Assembly: GCA_949317995.1 (NCBI GenBank)
Contig: OX439045.1
Span: 3,062,174 to 3,126,173, forward strand
Source of the DNA: Acholoe squamosa
Taxonomy: Eukaryota; Annelida; Polychaeta; Phyllodocida; Polynoidae
Direction of reading: 5' to 3'
Length of the DNA: 64,000 nt
The notes beneath the pieces were generated by a model. It was not told the origin of the DNA. It made no database searches and saw only the letters and a list, made by a program, of their open reading frames with translations. Positions 10,440-20,502 of this stretch are shown piece after piece (position 1 is the first letter of the stretch; the number at the start of each line of letters is the position of its first letter). Position numbers and translations under genes: made by a program.

Positions 10440-10925
10440 ACTAACCCACTATCTGTAGATAGCTCTATATCATCCATGTAATTAATGATGCTAGAGTAGA
10501 AATAATCATTCCTTGGATCATTAATCAAATCCTTCATAGAGAATAACTTGTTATAATGTGCAAAGAGTGTCTCTAAAAACTTAGGTTTCAAAGTCATGTT
10601 TACATAGCTTGACAGCTAGTGAGTGCTGCTTCTTGGCTTTCGTTGATGTAACCACTGGTGGCTTGGATAATTTCACCAGCGGCTGTGTAGCGGTGTCATC
10701 ACTATCAGAGTCATAAATTTCATGATATTCATCTTCAGAATCATCAATCTTGGCGGTCAAAATCTTTGATTGGGCTCTTGTAATCGCATTTAACTGTGCT
10801 GTCTTTTTCAAGATAGATTTTGGCCTATATACTTTTATAGGGTGATTCTCTAGGTAATCCTCTAAATTGTAGGACTTTATTGAGTGAACTGAATTAAATC
10901 TAGTCTCTTTAAATGCATGGTTTAC
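10440..10925 (-). pseudogene. Decayed retroelement-like coding fragment
   Basis: The minus strand holds an open frame from about 10,920 down to a stop at 10,581. It includes SYNLEDYLENHPIKVYRPKS, then LNAITRAQSK and an acidic stretch rich in Asp and Ser. A second frame continues below it (LETLFAHYNKLFSMKDLIN, then INYMDDIEL). An A(I/V)TRAQ-type word ahead of an acidic linker is common between RNase H and integrase in LTR retrotransposon pol, and that is the only family hint. At least one frameshift separates the two parts. This could equally be an unrelated degraded gene. Confidence 0.35.
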
Positions 10926-11460
10926 TATTTACTATTATCCATCTCAACAATTGAATGATTTGAGCTGTTCGGGTGTTGTTGGAGTAGGTAAATTCTTTAT
11001 TTCACTTTGTCAGCATTTGGATAAATGCCATCTGCTGACACACCAAATCCAGGAATGGAATCCTTTTGAATCCAAAATATCCCTTTGGCTTTTTCTGCTG
11101 GTTACGTGGCAAATTATGTTAAGTTAAGCAATTTAAAATCGAAATAACATGAAATAAATACAGAACTTATAGCCAATGGCATACATTGTGGTCATCCAAC
11201 CCTTGGGGGACTGTCTGGCTATCTATTGCTTTACCCCTCTCTTAAAATACGAACTCTGAAGAGAGCAAACGGAAAAGATCCCACTTAATCATGAAAGTGT
11301 GCCCCTCGCAGGTACATTGAACCACCCTTTTGCACCCGATATGTGGCAGCATTAACTGAATAACCACATAATGTGCTCACACTTAAATTTCTTTTGCACT
11401 TTAAATGTAATAAGATCCATATGATACAGGGTTATTCAGTGAAGGCTCGAGAAAAGGGAT

Positions 11461-12190
11461 TAGCCCCCTAGGGGGCTAAACTCGTAGTATATATAGACAC
11501 AGCGGTACCTCAAAAACCACCCTATATATCCATAGAAGATTAAAACATCCAAGGGAAGCAGGGTCCCAGGAAAAGGGCCTTTTTTGGGGAGAGAGGAGAG
11601 AAAAAGGGGCTTGGAGTCTTTTTGGGGTAATACATATGTGGTTTCACTTCAATTTACCCCTCCTTTTAAGGCGCGCCGCAGGCGCCTGGGGAATAGCCCC
11701 CTAGGGGGCTAAACTCGTAGTATATATATAGACACAGCACTTCCAATGCCACCCTATATATCCTTAGAATATTAATCCGTCCAAGGGAAGCAGGGTCCCA
11801 GGAAAAGGGCCTCTTTTGGGGAGAGAGGAGAGAAAAAGGGGCTTGAAGTCTTTTTGGGGTAATACATCAGTGTGTTCACTTCCATTTACCCCTCGTTTTA
11901 AAGCACGCCGCAGGCGCCTGGGGAATAGCCCCCTAGGGGGCTAACCTCGTAGTATATATAGACACTGCACTTCCAATGCCACCCTATATATCCATAGAAT
12001 ATAAAAAAGCATCCAAGGGAAGCAGGGTCCCAGGAAAAGGGCCTCTTTTGGGGAGAGAGGAGAGAAAAAGGGGCTTGGAGTCTTTTTGGGGTAATACATG
12101 TGTGTGTTCACTTCAATTTACCCCTCGTTTTAAAGCGCGCCGCAGGCACCTGGGGAATAGCCCCCTAGGGGGCTAAACTCGTAGTATAAT
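11461..12190. repeat. 232-bp tandem array with palindromic unit heads
   Basis: A little over three units start at 11,461, 11,694, 11,926 and 12,158 (spacings 233, 232 and 232). Each starts with the 18-bp perfect palindrome TAGCCCCCTAGGGGGCTA, followed by ACTCGTAGTATATATA. Each complete unit also holds a G/A-rich stretch and a GCGCC-rich end. The fourth unit is cut after about 30 bp. Confidence 0.92.
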
Positions 12191-12198
12191 ATGCTAGC

Positions 12199-12429
12199 GG
12201 AGGGGGCTAAACCACTCAGCGGTTATATCTCTCGCTCTTTAGGTTGAGGTGTGGGGCCAGGTGTAGTAGTGTTTAACCCCTACTTTTATATCAAATGTTA
12301 GTTTACACTATACCTGCTGGCACATTTTCATAAAAAGTAAGGCAATTAGGGTGTATAAGACAGGAAAGAGGTAATTTTTTTATTTCTAAATGATAGCGTC
12401 ACAGAGTCGCCATGGTTTTAGCCCCCTCC
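12199..12429. repeat. Short inverted repeat next to the tandem array
   Basis: GGAGGGGGCTAAAC at 12,199-12,212 is matched in inverted orientation by GTTTTAGCCCCCTCC at 12,415-12,429. The arm contains half of the palindrome found in the 232-bp array, so the two structures are related. Confidence 0.65.
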
Positions 12430-12718
12430 TATTTCTTGTTGCTGTGCACGCCTCGGCCTCACTCTGAAAACTGGTAGATTACACCTGGCTGTCTGTCATT
12501 ATTTAACAGCATCAGTTTGTTTACATGTCTTTAGAGTGTAGAGGCCTGTACATATGTGTGCTAGACCGGCTGCTACACCGGCCCACTCACAACATGAGTA
12601 CCGCATCTCCTTGACACCCTTGCCCCCTTCTCTACAGGGCCCGCCCCACTCCTTCTCCCCCCACATGTTATGTGGAAAATATGGCACTGAATGTATTAGG
12701 GTACTGGCGTAAAGGGAG

Positions 12719-12874
12719 GTGGGAGGGCGAGGGAAGGAATTTTCCTGCCGGTTTGGCGCCTTACTGAAACTGCACATACAAAGGATGTACATTTCATTTA
12801 AGTGCAACACTTGTGGGCCTTACTGCATGACCCCTGGACAAGCTCTCTGGGCCAGATCCTTTATGTTCAAGTGT
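12719..12874 (+). CDS. Possible small Cys-rich exon, function unknown
   Basis: An open frame carries paired cysteines (FKCNTCGPYC, then MTPGQALWARSFMFKCSQ) and ends before a GTATGC donor-like site. The DNA around TGACCCCTGGACAAGC is similar to TGACCCCTGGGCAAGC at 25,219, just upstream of the transposase exon. No start, acceptor or family can be assigned. It may be a repeat-borne remnant. Confidence 0.2.
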
Positions 12875-13231
12875 TCACAGGTATGCAGGCCTTATAAAGT
12901 CTGACAGGAAGGGGGCCGGAGGGGGCCTTCCAAATGAAGTGGAATATGGCAGAGTTAATTGCAAACATATTATCCGTCAGGCCTCTGAAAGACGAAGGGG
13001 CGCCGACGAAGGCACCTTGAAACAAAGGCTGAAATAAATGAGGGCTTAAACAAGGAACATTAATGCCCCCTTTTTGGCCCTCCTATGTATATAGCCTACA
13101 TGTGCACCTTAAAAGTGCAAGTGCACTTTAAAGTGTTCTTGCACGTAGGTGGCCAGCAGTGCACGTGAATAAAGATCATTTAACAGTGTTTTATTTCATT
13201 GTGTACTTTTAAAAGAAATACATATTATGAG
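12875..13231. other. Flank of Gypsy element 1
   Basis: AT-rich sequence with AATAAA-type signals near 13,034 and 13,169. It ends in the target-site copy TGAG at 13,228-13,231. Confidence 0.5.
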
Positions 13232-13646
13232 TGTAGGGGTATGGTATTTTACACTTTAACGTTCATGTACCCGTGAGACTCAGACCTAGGTCCTTCGGGT
13301 GTGGTGGGGGAATCCGGATGGCAGGTGGCAGCTTCTGCCTCTGGGTTCGTATCCATTACACCAGGGGGCCTACCACTCGTCCGCCACACGTCACGTGGCC
13401 GGTCTGAGTTTCGCGGGCTTTTCCCCTATATAAGGCTGGTCCTAGCCCAGGTTCATCAGTAGTGGTTTACCCACTGCTCAACCAGGTTGTTACCCGAAAG
13501 GGTAACCGAATGCCCTAGTAGCATGTAGTCCTCTGAGGCTGTGATCGTATGTAACGCAAGCTATGAAATAAAAGCTCGGTTGCCTACCCGGAAACTTTTC
13601 TCTCTTCGTTATGATTTAATCTAACTTAACGAGACGAACCATTACA
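13232..13646 (+). repeat. 5' LTR of element 1
   Basis: Starts TGTAGGGG and ends ATTACA (TG...CA). A TATA box (TATATAAG) is at 13,427-13,434 and a polyadenylation signal AATAAA at 13,567-13,572, in the order expected for U3-R-U5. Confidence 0.96.
13427..13434 (+). promoter_or_regulatory. LTR TATA box
   Basis: TATATAAG in the 5' LTR, followed about 130 bp later by AATAAA. The same box is at 23,618-23,625 in the 3' LTR. Confidence 0.8.
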
Positions 13647-13647
13647 C

Positions 13648-13662
13648 TGGTGCCGTGACCAG
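13648..13662 (+). other. Primer-binding site of element 1
   Basis: TGGTGCCGTGACCAG starts two bases after the LTR end. TGG is the complement of a tRNA CCA tail. The older element 2 has TGGTGCCATGACCAG at the same place. The tRNA is not identified. Confidence 0.85.
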
Positions 13663-13689
13663 TTGGTCTTCGGGTAAGCGCAGTCAGAA

Positions 13690-14127
13690 ATGACTGAGCT
13701 GAGCCCAGTCAGGGGAAATGGCCCAAATAATGAGCTAAACTCCCCAATGGAGGATGGTGAAATCAAATCACCACCCCAAGGTACAGTGTGGAGAAATCCA
13801 CTGGAACACTACCCTGATGGGTTAGAGGATGTAAGAAAAAACTTACATGATGAACTGGATGAATTTGGAGACTCCTTATTCATGCCAGGAGGTACGTCGA
13901 AACCTGCACCAATGCATAAAAGTACTGCTCAATTTGGTAAACTACCATTTGAGGTACCAAAGCCTAGTGCAGGTATGTTTGAAACTCCATATAGTTCTCG
14001 AATTAAACACCAGAAATGTGGATTCGAAAGGAACAAAATGGACGAGCTTGAAGACATGAGAGCTGAATACGAGAAGATCCAGAAGGATCTTATTACTGAC
14101 CGGAACCCGAGACAAGATTCTGACTGA
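13690..14127 (+). pseudogene. gag: gag of element 1, N-terminal part (before frameshift)
   Basis: The frame opens at ATG 13,690, right after the primer site, and stops at 14,127 after 145 codons. The sequence is hydrophilic, with an acidic N-terminal part (ELNSPMEDGEIKSPP) and the start of a coiled coil (ELEDMRAEYEKIQKD). The coiled coil continues without interruption in the next forward frame from about 14,090. A single-base change around 14,090-14,110 therefore most likely broke one gag frame into two. Gag forms the particle in which reverse transcription occurs. The start codon is the first ATG after the LTR. Confidence 0.85.
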
Positions 14128-14137
14128 AAACAAACAG

Positions 14138-16414
14138 TTGATATCAGAACGTCTTGATTACGATCAAAGTTGTAGACGCCAACAACAATTGTTATTGGAT
14201 CAGATGGAGAAAGAAAAACAAGATTTTCAACTCCAGCACGAACAGTATCGTGATGCACTATACACGGCGGATCTGGATTACAGAGCCTCGTGTGATGAGT
14301 TGAATAGAACTAAACAAGAGTTAAATTCAACTCAAACGGCCTATGGCAAGTACCAAGAAGAGCTGATGAAAATTGAATCAGCCTTCAAGGATGCTCGGAA
14401 AACGTATCAAAAACAAACCGATGAACATGAAAAACTCAAAGGTCAATGGATACGTGAATCCACAGATTTGGCTGCCAAACAGACAAAGATGATGGATGAT
14501 TATTCCGAACTGGAAGCTAAAGCTATCCAGATGTCAAAGTATCTAGGAGATACTGGTCGTGCAGTAGGCACTCTTGAATCAGACTTCACTGTTTCAGGAA
14601 TTGCCCTAAACACGACGAGTAACCAGATGAACTCTTTGAGGGGCGATGACGGGGTAACAGAGACAACTGTACCTCGTTATGAAGAAATAAAGAGTCATCA
14701 GGTTAGATTTACGGACAATACCTTCAAACCTCCTGGTTTAGGTACGGGAAATGGTGGGGTTGACTCTGCGAGTGGAACTAAACAAAGCCACTCGGCAAAC
14801 ACCTCCACCTTTGACGGCGGATGGCCACAACAGTCACCTTTAGGGGGACCAAATGGCCCGTATGCCCAGTATGGATGGAGTCAATCCCAAACAGGAGCGA
14901 ATCCGTCCGAAGGTAACACCCGGAACATGTCCGGAGGAATAACCGGACAATCATCCGGGAATTCCAGTCCAGCTGGAGGGCAATCCGGATGTGACCAAGG
15001 ATCCGGACCTTCAGGAGATCGTTCCAGAAGCAGATCCTCTGCTGGTGGGACTGGTTCCAATATTGGAAATCAGTCAGATGGAACAGGAGGAAACACTAAT
15101 CCCAATAGTGGTTTCTTTAGCTTTGGTGGAAATACACAACCCACCAATAATCCTGGGCCAACTCCTCAAACCAGCGGATACACCTTCTCACAGGTGCCTC
15201 CATATGGAGCAGGAGGATCAGGGGGCGGAGGAGGACCACCGCCTGGAGGCCCTGGAAGTACTTATGGTACGAATCCTCCAAGGAAAAAGAGACTCAGTCG
15301 CCGAGTATCTCTTTCTCCAGGGTTACAAGCGCTGCATGACTCTAATGCAGCGATTGCTAACTTAGGTGTTGATTGCTACAATCAAGGTCTGGACGATACG
15401 GAGATCATGGAATGGAGTAAGGGTTTATCCCTTACTGGATCCACGAATCCGGCTCGTAGAGTAGCTAAGATACCTACCCCCTTCAATGCCAAGAACCCTT
15501 GGAAGGAGGAGTATCAAGGCTGCGCGGATGTCTTTAACTGCAATGGATGGGGTAAAGCGGAAGCTCTCCCCTATTTAGTATGCTGGTTAAAGGAAGGCGA
15601 CGGAAAAGGAGCCGTGGAACAATGGAGAGATTCTCAAATAGTAGGACTCTCAGCCCATATGAAATATGATGAACTCATAGAGATTGCTTCATATCTATAT
15701 GGGAATATAGTTGGAGAAGATCCTTGGCTGACGTTCACTAAAAGAATGCAGAAGCCTAAGGAATCTGCCAAAGTGTTCGGCTTGGAATGTCAACGACTGT
15801 TGCATAAAGCCAGACCTCAATGGAGACTAGATGATGAATGCTTCCTAGATGAAATGTTTAAACAATTCATTGAAGGATTGCGGAATCAGGAACACAGGAC
15901 AGTAGCCTGTGAAGCTTGGAAGAATGATGCCTCTCTGACAGATTTGTTCCAGTCCTTAGATCATTATGATCGAAAGGCCCGTATCTTTGCCGGGAAGGTA
16001 CCCCAACGGATGTCAGCAATGATAATCCCGGAGGGAATACCCGAAACCGATTCATCCGAATCAGGGGAACCTGACGAAGATGAAAACGTTGGGGCCATTG
16101 GCCAAGGGAACCCCCGGTATAACCGGAACTGGGGAAAGAAACCGGGTTACGTCAAGGAGAAAGTGATTACTTCTAAACCTCCTGTGACTCAACCCGATAC
16201 CAAACTTACTACGGGTCCGTCTTTATCAGAGGACCTGGTTAACAATTTGGTAAAGAAGATTACTGAAAATCTTAGGAGGCCTAAGCCTGATAGGAGCGTT
16301 GTGACATGCTTTCGATGTCAGGAAACTGGGCATTATGCTGCCGAGTGTGAGGCAGATAAGCCAGTTTACCGGAACAATCCGGGTAAGGAGGACTCAGTGA
16401 AGAAGGAAAACTGA
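14138..16414 (+). pseudogene. gag: gag of element 1, main part with capsid region and zinc knuckle
   Basis: This 758-codon frame has no ATG at its start and is open upstream into the first gag part, with the coiled coil running across the break. Residues 1 to about 150 are Gln/Glu-rich coiled coil. A Gly/Ser/Asn/Pro-rich low-complexity linker fills roughly 215-390. A retrotransposon-type capsid region follows from about 440, with NPWKEEYQGCADVF, LPYLVCWLKEG and FVxxL-like helices. A CCHC zinc knuckle lies at residues 724-737 (Cys724, Cys727, His732, Cys737), which would bind genomic RNA. The stop is TGA 16,412-16,414. The pol frame, one base back, is already open from 16,387. Element 2 has a decayed homologue. 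Confidence 0.9.
16405..16411 (+). promoter_or_regulatory. Candidate -1 frameshift site at the gag-pol overlap
   Basis: GGAAAAC lies directly before the gag stop, inside the short overlap 16,387-16,414 where both frames are open. It is not a canonical X XXY YYZ heptamer, so this is only a candidate. The alternative is internal initiation at ATG 16,453. Confidence 0.25.
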
Positions 16415-16452
16415 GAGGGGGTGTCCATGAAGGCAACCGGATTACCCCCCGA

Positions 16453-19400
16453 ATGAGTGATTGCCATGACTGCCAGCCTATCGCCGCTTGCGGTACTGGT
16501 GAGGATCCTCTAGCGATTTCGCCCAGCAGTGAAGCTAAGGAGCCTGATCAGTTCCTTACTCATGAGGCTGGGGAGACTGATAGTACACCAGGTGTCAAGA
16601 ACCGGCAGAAGAACACAGAGGGGAAACCCGATATCAGTCCAGAGGGAGCGGCCAACGAGTTGGCCAGGGTGGGGTGTGCCCAGTTCCCCCCGGGTCATCC
16701 TTGTCTCAAGTTTTTGGAGGGATGTGGATTTGATCTCGGCGCTAAGACGGAACTTGCTAAGTACGCAAGTAGTCCTACCTACTTGAAAGGTAGGAGGTGG
16801 TACGCAGTTGTATCTGTGAGTGGTAGATCCGCTGAGTTTCTTGTCGATACGGGTGCTAGCCACTCCTGCATTGCTAAGAGATTCTACGATCTTTTGCCTA
16901 CGAATCATGAAACTTTCACAACGGAAGGAAATGCTCGTACGGCCGACGGTAGCATGATACAAACGTTCGGTAGAACATGTATGAGGTTCAGTCTACAGGA
17001 AGATAAGGACTTCATCCTTACTCCTACTGTGGCGAACATCGCGGATGATGGTATACTTGGTCTGGATTTTGCTGCATTATATGGAGCAAGGTTAGATTCC
17101 CAGAGGGGAATATTGGAAGTGAGAGACCCGTATCATCTCGAAGTACAATGTGTGCTTAGGCAAGTAAGCAGTATAGCCAGTGTAGCCCAGACTGTTAAGA
17201 TACCACCGAGCACAGCCTGTGATGTCTTATGTCGAGCGGACAGACAGTTTTCAGGAAAAACTGGAGTTGTAGAGCCAGACATGGCCATGTTGTCAAGTAT
17301 CGGATTGGAATCCGCCGACGTTCTAGTAGCTAACGCTGCTTGGATGGTGGTTCCTATATCCAATACCGGTAATAAGACTGTCTACGTACAGAAGGATACG
17401 ATCCTCGGGTCGGTTGTCCTGTCTGAATTGGTAGAAGGCTGTAAACATGTTTCGGCACCCGGAGCCCCTTCCTCACCCGAAAGGAGCCCGGAACTAGACA
17501 TTCTAATAGCCGAAAGCCATGTAGAAAGTGATGAACAACGTGAAGCTCTAACTGACTTGTTATACAAGTACCGTAAAGCTTTTGCAACACCAGGTGAAAA
17601 ATTGGGGCGTACCGATGAGGTACTGCATACGATTGACACTGGTGAGAATGAACCTTTTAAGATTCCTTATAGAAGACTCCCACTAGCCAAAAAAAAGGTA
17701 GCTGAGGAGGAGATAGCTAAAATGCTTGAACAGGATGTAATAATTCCATCAACCAGTCCTTGGTCTAGCCCTGTGTGCATGGTGACTAAGAAAGATGGTA
17801 CCATCCGTTTCTGCATAGATTACCGGAAATTGAATGGTATGACCAAGAAGAATTCATATCCCTTACCACGGATTGATGAGACTATAGACTCCCTTGGAGG
17901 TAAGCAATGGTATTGCTCTCTAGACTTACAATCCGGGTACTGGCAAGTGGGTATGCATCCGAAAGATATGGAGAAGACGGCCTTTTCCAGTCATATTGGA
18001 TTATTCCAATATAATGTGATGCCGTTTGGATTGTGCAATGCACCGGCGACATTTGAAGCCATGATGGAAACTTTATTAAGTGACCTCTTATGGAAGAAAT
18101 GTCTCGTCTATCTAGATGATGTGATTGTCTTTGGGAAGACATACGAAGAATGCTTGGAAAATTTAGGTATGGTCCTGGAAAGGATCATAACTAATGGTTT
18201 GAAGCTGAAGCCCAAGAAATGCGATCTTTTCAAAAGATCTATTAATTACTTGGGGCGAATAATCTCGAATGAAGGGATTAAAGCCGATCCGGAGAAACTG
18301 GATGCCGTGTCAAATTGGCAGGCACCCACGAATGCGAAAGAAGTCAGATCCTCCCTCGGATTCTGTTCCTACTACCGGGACTTTATCCCAGGATATTCAA
18401 GGGTTGCCTTTCCTATCCAGAGTTTGTCCCACTGGACACCCGGGATAAGAAAGGAACAATTCCCTTGGGGATCCGAGCAAGACGAGTCCTTTAGGAAAAT
18501 AAAGGATTTGTTTGCAAGTACACCTGTGTTGAAGTACCCTACGGAGAATGATCATTTCATTCTAGATACTGATGCTAGTAATGAAAGCATAGGAGCCGCC
18601 CTTTCTCAGGTCCAGGATGGGGTTGAAGTACCTATAGCCTTCGCTAGTAACACGTTAAGTAAAACTCAAAGAAATTATTGTACCACTAAACGTGAGTTGT
18701 TGGCTGTGGTGGTCTATACGAAGAAGTTCAAGCACTTTTTGTGGGGGAGTGATTTCACTCTACGGACTGACCACTCTTCCCTCAGATGGTTATTGAACTT
18801 CAAAGATGCAGAGGGGATGATAGGTCGCTGGTTAGCGCACCTATCCGAATTCGGTCTAAATCACAGCCAGATTGAACACCGAGCCAGGGCAAAGCATTTG
18901 AATGCAGATGCTTTGTCTAGAATCCCAGTGAGGAAATGTGCAAATGCTCAGTGCACTGATTGTGGAGCACACAATGCTGTGTTGGCAGGGGTTCGAGTTC
19001 CATTCGAAACCCATACGGAACATGTCTTGAATTGGTCCTTGGAGACCATCCAGCAGTTCCAGGAGTCTGATGCAGTCACACCACGTTTGATTAAGTTCCT
19101 TAATCAGGGTATCTGTCCTCCAAGACCCGAAGTGTCATTGGAAAACAGAGAGATGAGACGATTCCTAGCTCAATGGGCCGAGCTAGAAGTCCGGGATGGT
19201 ATTCTGTTCCGATGGAAGAACCATTCTAATAGGAAGAAAACCTTGCAAGTTGTCATACCTAGTGCTATGCGACGAGATATTATGTATTTCTGTCATGGAC
19301 ATAGAACTAGTGGACACTTTGGAAAGAAACGGTCTCTAGAACGTCTAACCAGACGATACTATTGGCCCGGCATGAGTACAGATCTCACCCGAAGGGTGGA

Positions 19401-20496
19401 GACCTGTCCCGAGTGCTGTAAGAACAAACCAGGACCCGGGTTAGGCAAACTGCCATTATCCCAGGAACTGTTTGGTGTAAGGTTTGCTAGAATAGCTGTT
19501 GACATTATTAGTGGGATTCCCCCCACTCCTAGTGGCAACACGTGTATGATGGTCGTGTCTGATTATTATACCAAGTACACCCGAGTGTTTCCTCTACCGG
19601 ATCATAAGGCTGTTACTTGTGCTATGGCCGTTGTAAAAGGGTGGGTGCTGCACTTAGGTGTCCCACTCATGTTACATAGTGACCAAGGCAGAGAATTTGA
19701 GTCTAGTCTGTGGCAAGAGATGTAATTGTGTAATTGTCTGGCGATCTGCAAGACAAGAACTAATCCCTATAGACCACAGAGCGATGGACAGGTAGAGAGA
19801 TTCAATAGGACTTTGATCCAAGTATTGAAGTCTCTGGTTAATGAGCAGATGGATGATTGGGATGAACAATGTGAATTCGTGGTACATGCCTATAATGGCA
19901 CTGTACATTCGAGCACAAACTGTTCTCCTAATCTCCTCGTTTTTGGAGAGGATTTGATTATGCCAGCCGATTTGGTGTTTGGCGTAATAAGAATGAATCC
20001 GGAAACCCCTTGCCAGGTGATGTTTGTAGAATCCCTACGGGATAATTTCAAACAAGCCTATGAGAGGGTTAGAGACGAGTTGCAGAAAACTGCGCGTTGG
20101 CAGAAAGTTGGCTATGACACAGGTCTAAAAGCTAGATTTTTTAATCTAGGGGATAGAGTACTGCGTCTACACCAACCTCTAGCCAACCTGAAATTAGCCA
20201 GCAATTGGGATGGACCTTTCACTATAACTCAGGTTATTAGTGATTGCACAGTGATTATTAAATCACAGCTTGGTAAATGTTACAAGTCAAATGTAGCGAG
20301 ACTACGCCCATGGAGAGGGGGGGATACCTCCACCGAAATGTATGGTGATGGTCTATTGAAAGTAATGGAACAGAGTCGTGTTAAGCAACTCGAAGTGGTA
20401 CCGACCCGAAAGCGAGGACCCGAAGAGGGTGGTGCCCCCTGTCGTAACATCCGGAAAACAGGGGAAGATACAAAAAGTCTCGGCAGGCGCAGGTAA
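16453..20496 (+). pseudogene. pol: pol of element 1: protease, RT, RNase H, integrase (one in-frame stop)
   Basis: One 1,348-codon frame carries all pol activities and is interrupted only by TAA at 19,723-19,725. The aspartic protease has DTGA at residues 132-135. Reverse transcriptase has FCIDYRKLN and the catalytic YLDD at 553-556. RNase H has LDTDAS and TDHSSLRWL. Integrase has an H-H-C-C zinc domain (SGHFGKK, CPECCKNKPG) and catalytic Asp1017, Asp1077 and Glu1115. The last two catalytic residues are separated by 37 codons here, and by the usual 35 if the two codons of a duplicated TAATTG are discounted. The duplication thus made the stop. The frame ends at TAA 20,494. The enzymes copy and insert the element; this copy should lack a full integrase. 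Confidence 0.95.
19723..19734 (+). other. 6-bp tandem duplication creating a stop in integrase
   Basis: TAATTG occurs twice, separated by TG (TGTAATTGTGTAATTG). The first copy reads TAA TTG in the pol frame, and the reading frame is kept afterwards. Element 2 lacks the extra six bases at this place. Confidence 0.88.
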
Positions 20497-20502
20497 AAAT
20501 AA

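Noticed and set aside
13300-13375. tRNA-like segment in the LTR (GGGTTCGTATCC followed by ACACCA)
   Set aside because: The B-box-like word has one mismatch, but there is no A box at a fitting distance and no cloverleaf stem pairs properly.
13929-14258. Antisense open frames opposite gag and pol (also 16,510-16,962, 17,354-18,142, 20,353-20,736)
   Set aside because: Shadows of the real coding strand, with no motifs or promoters of their own.
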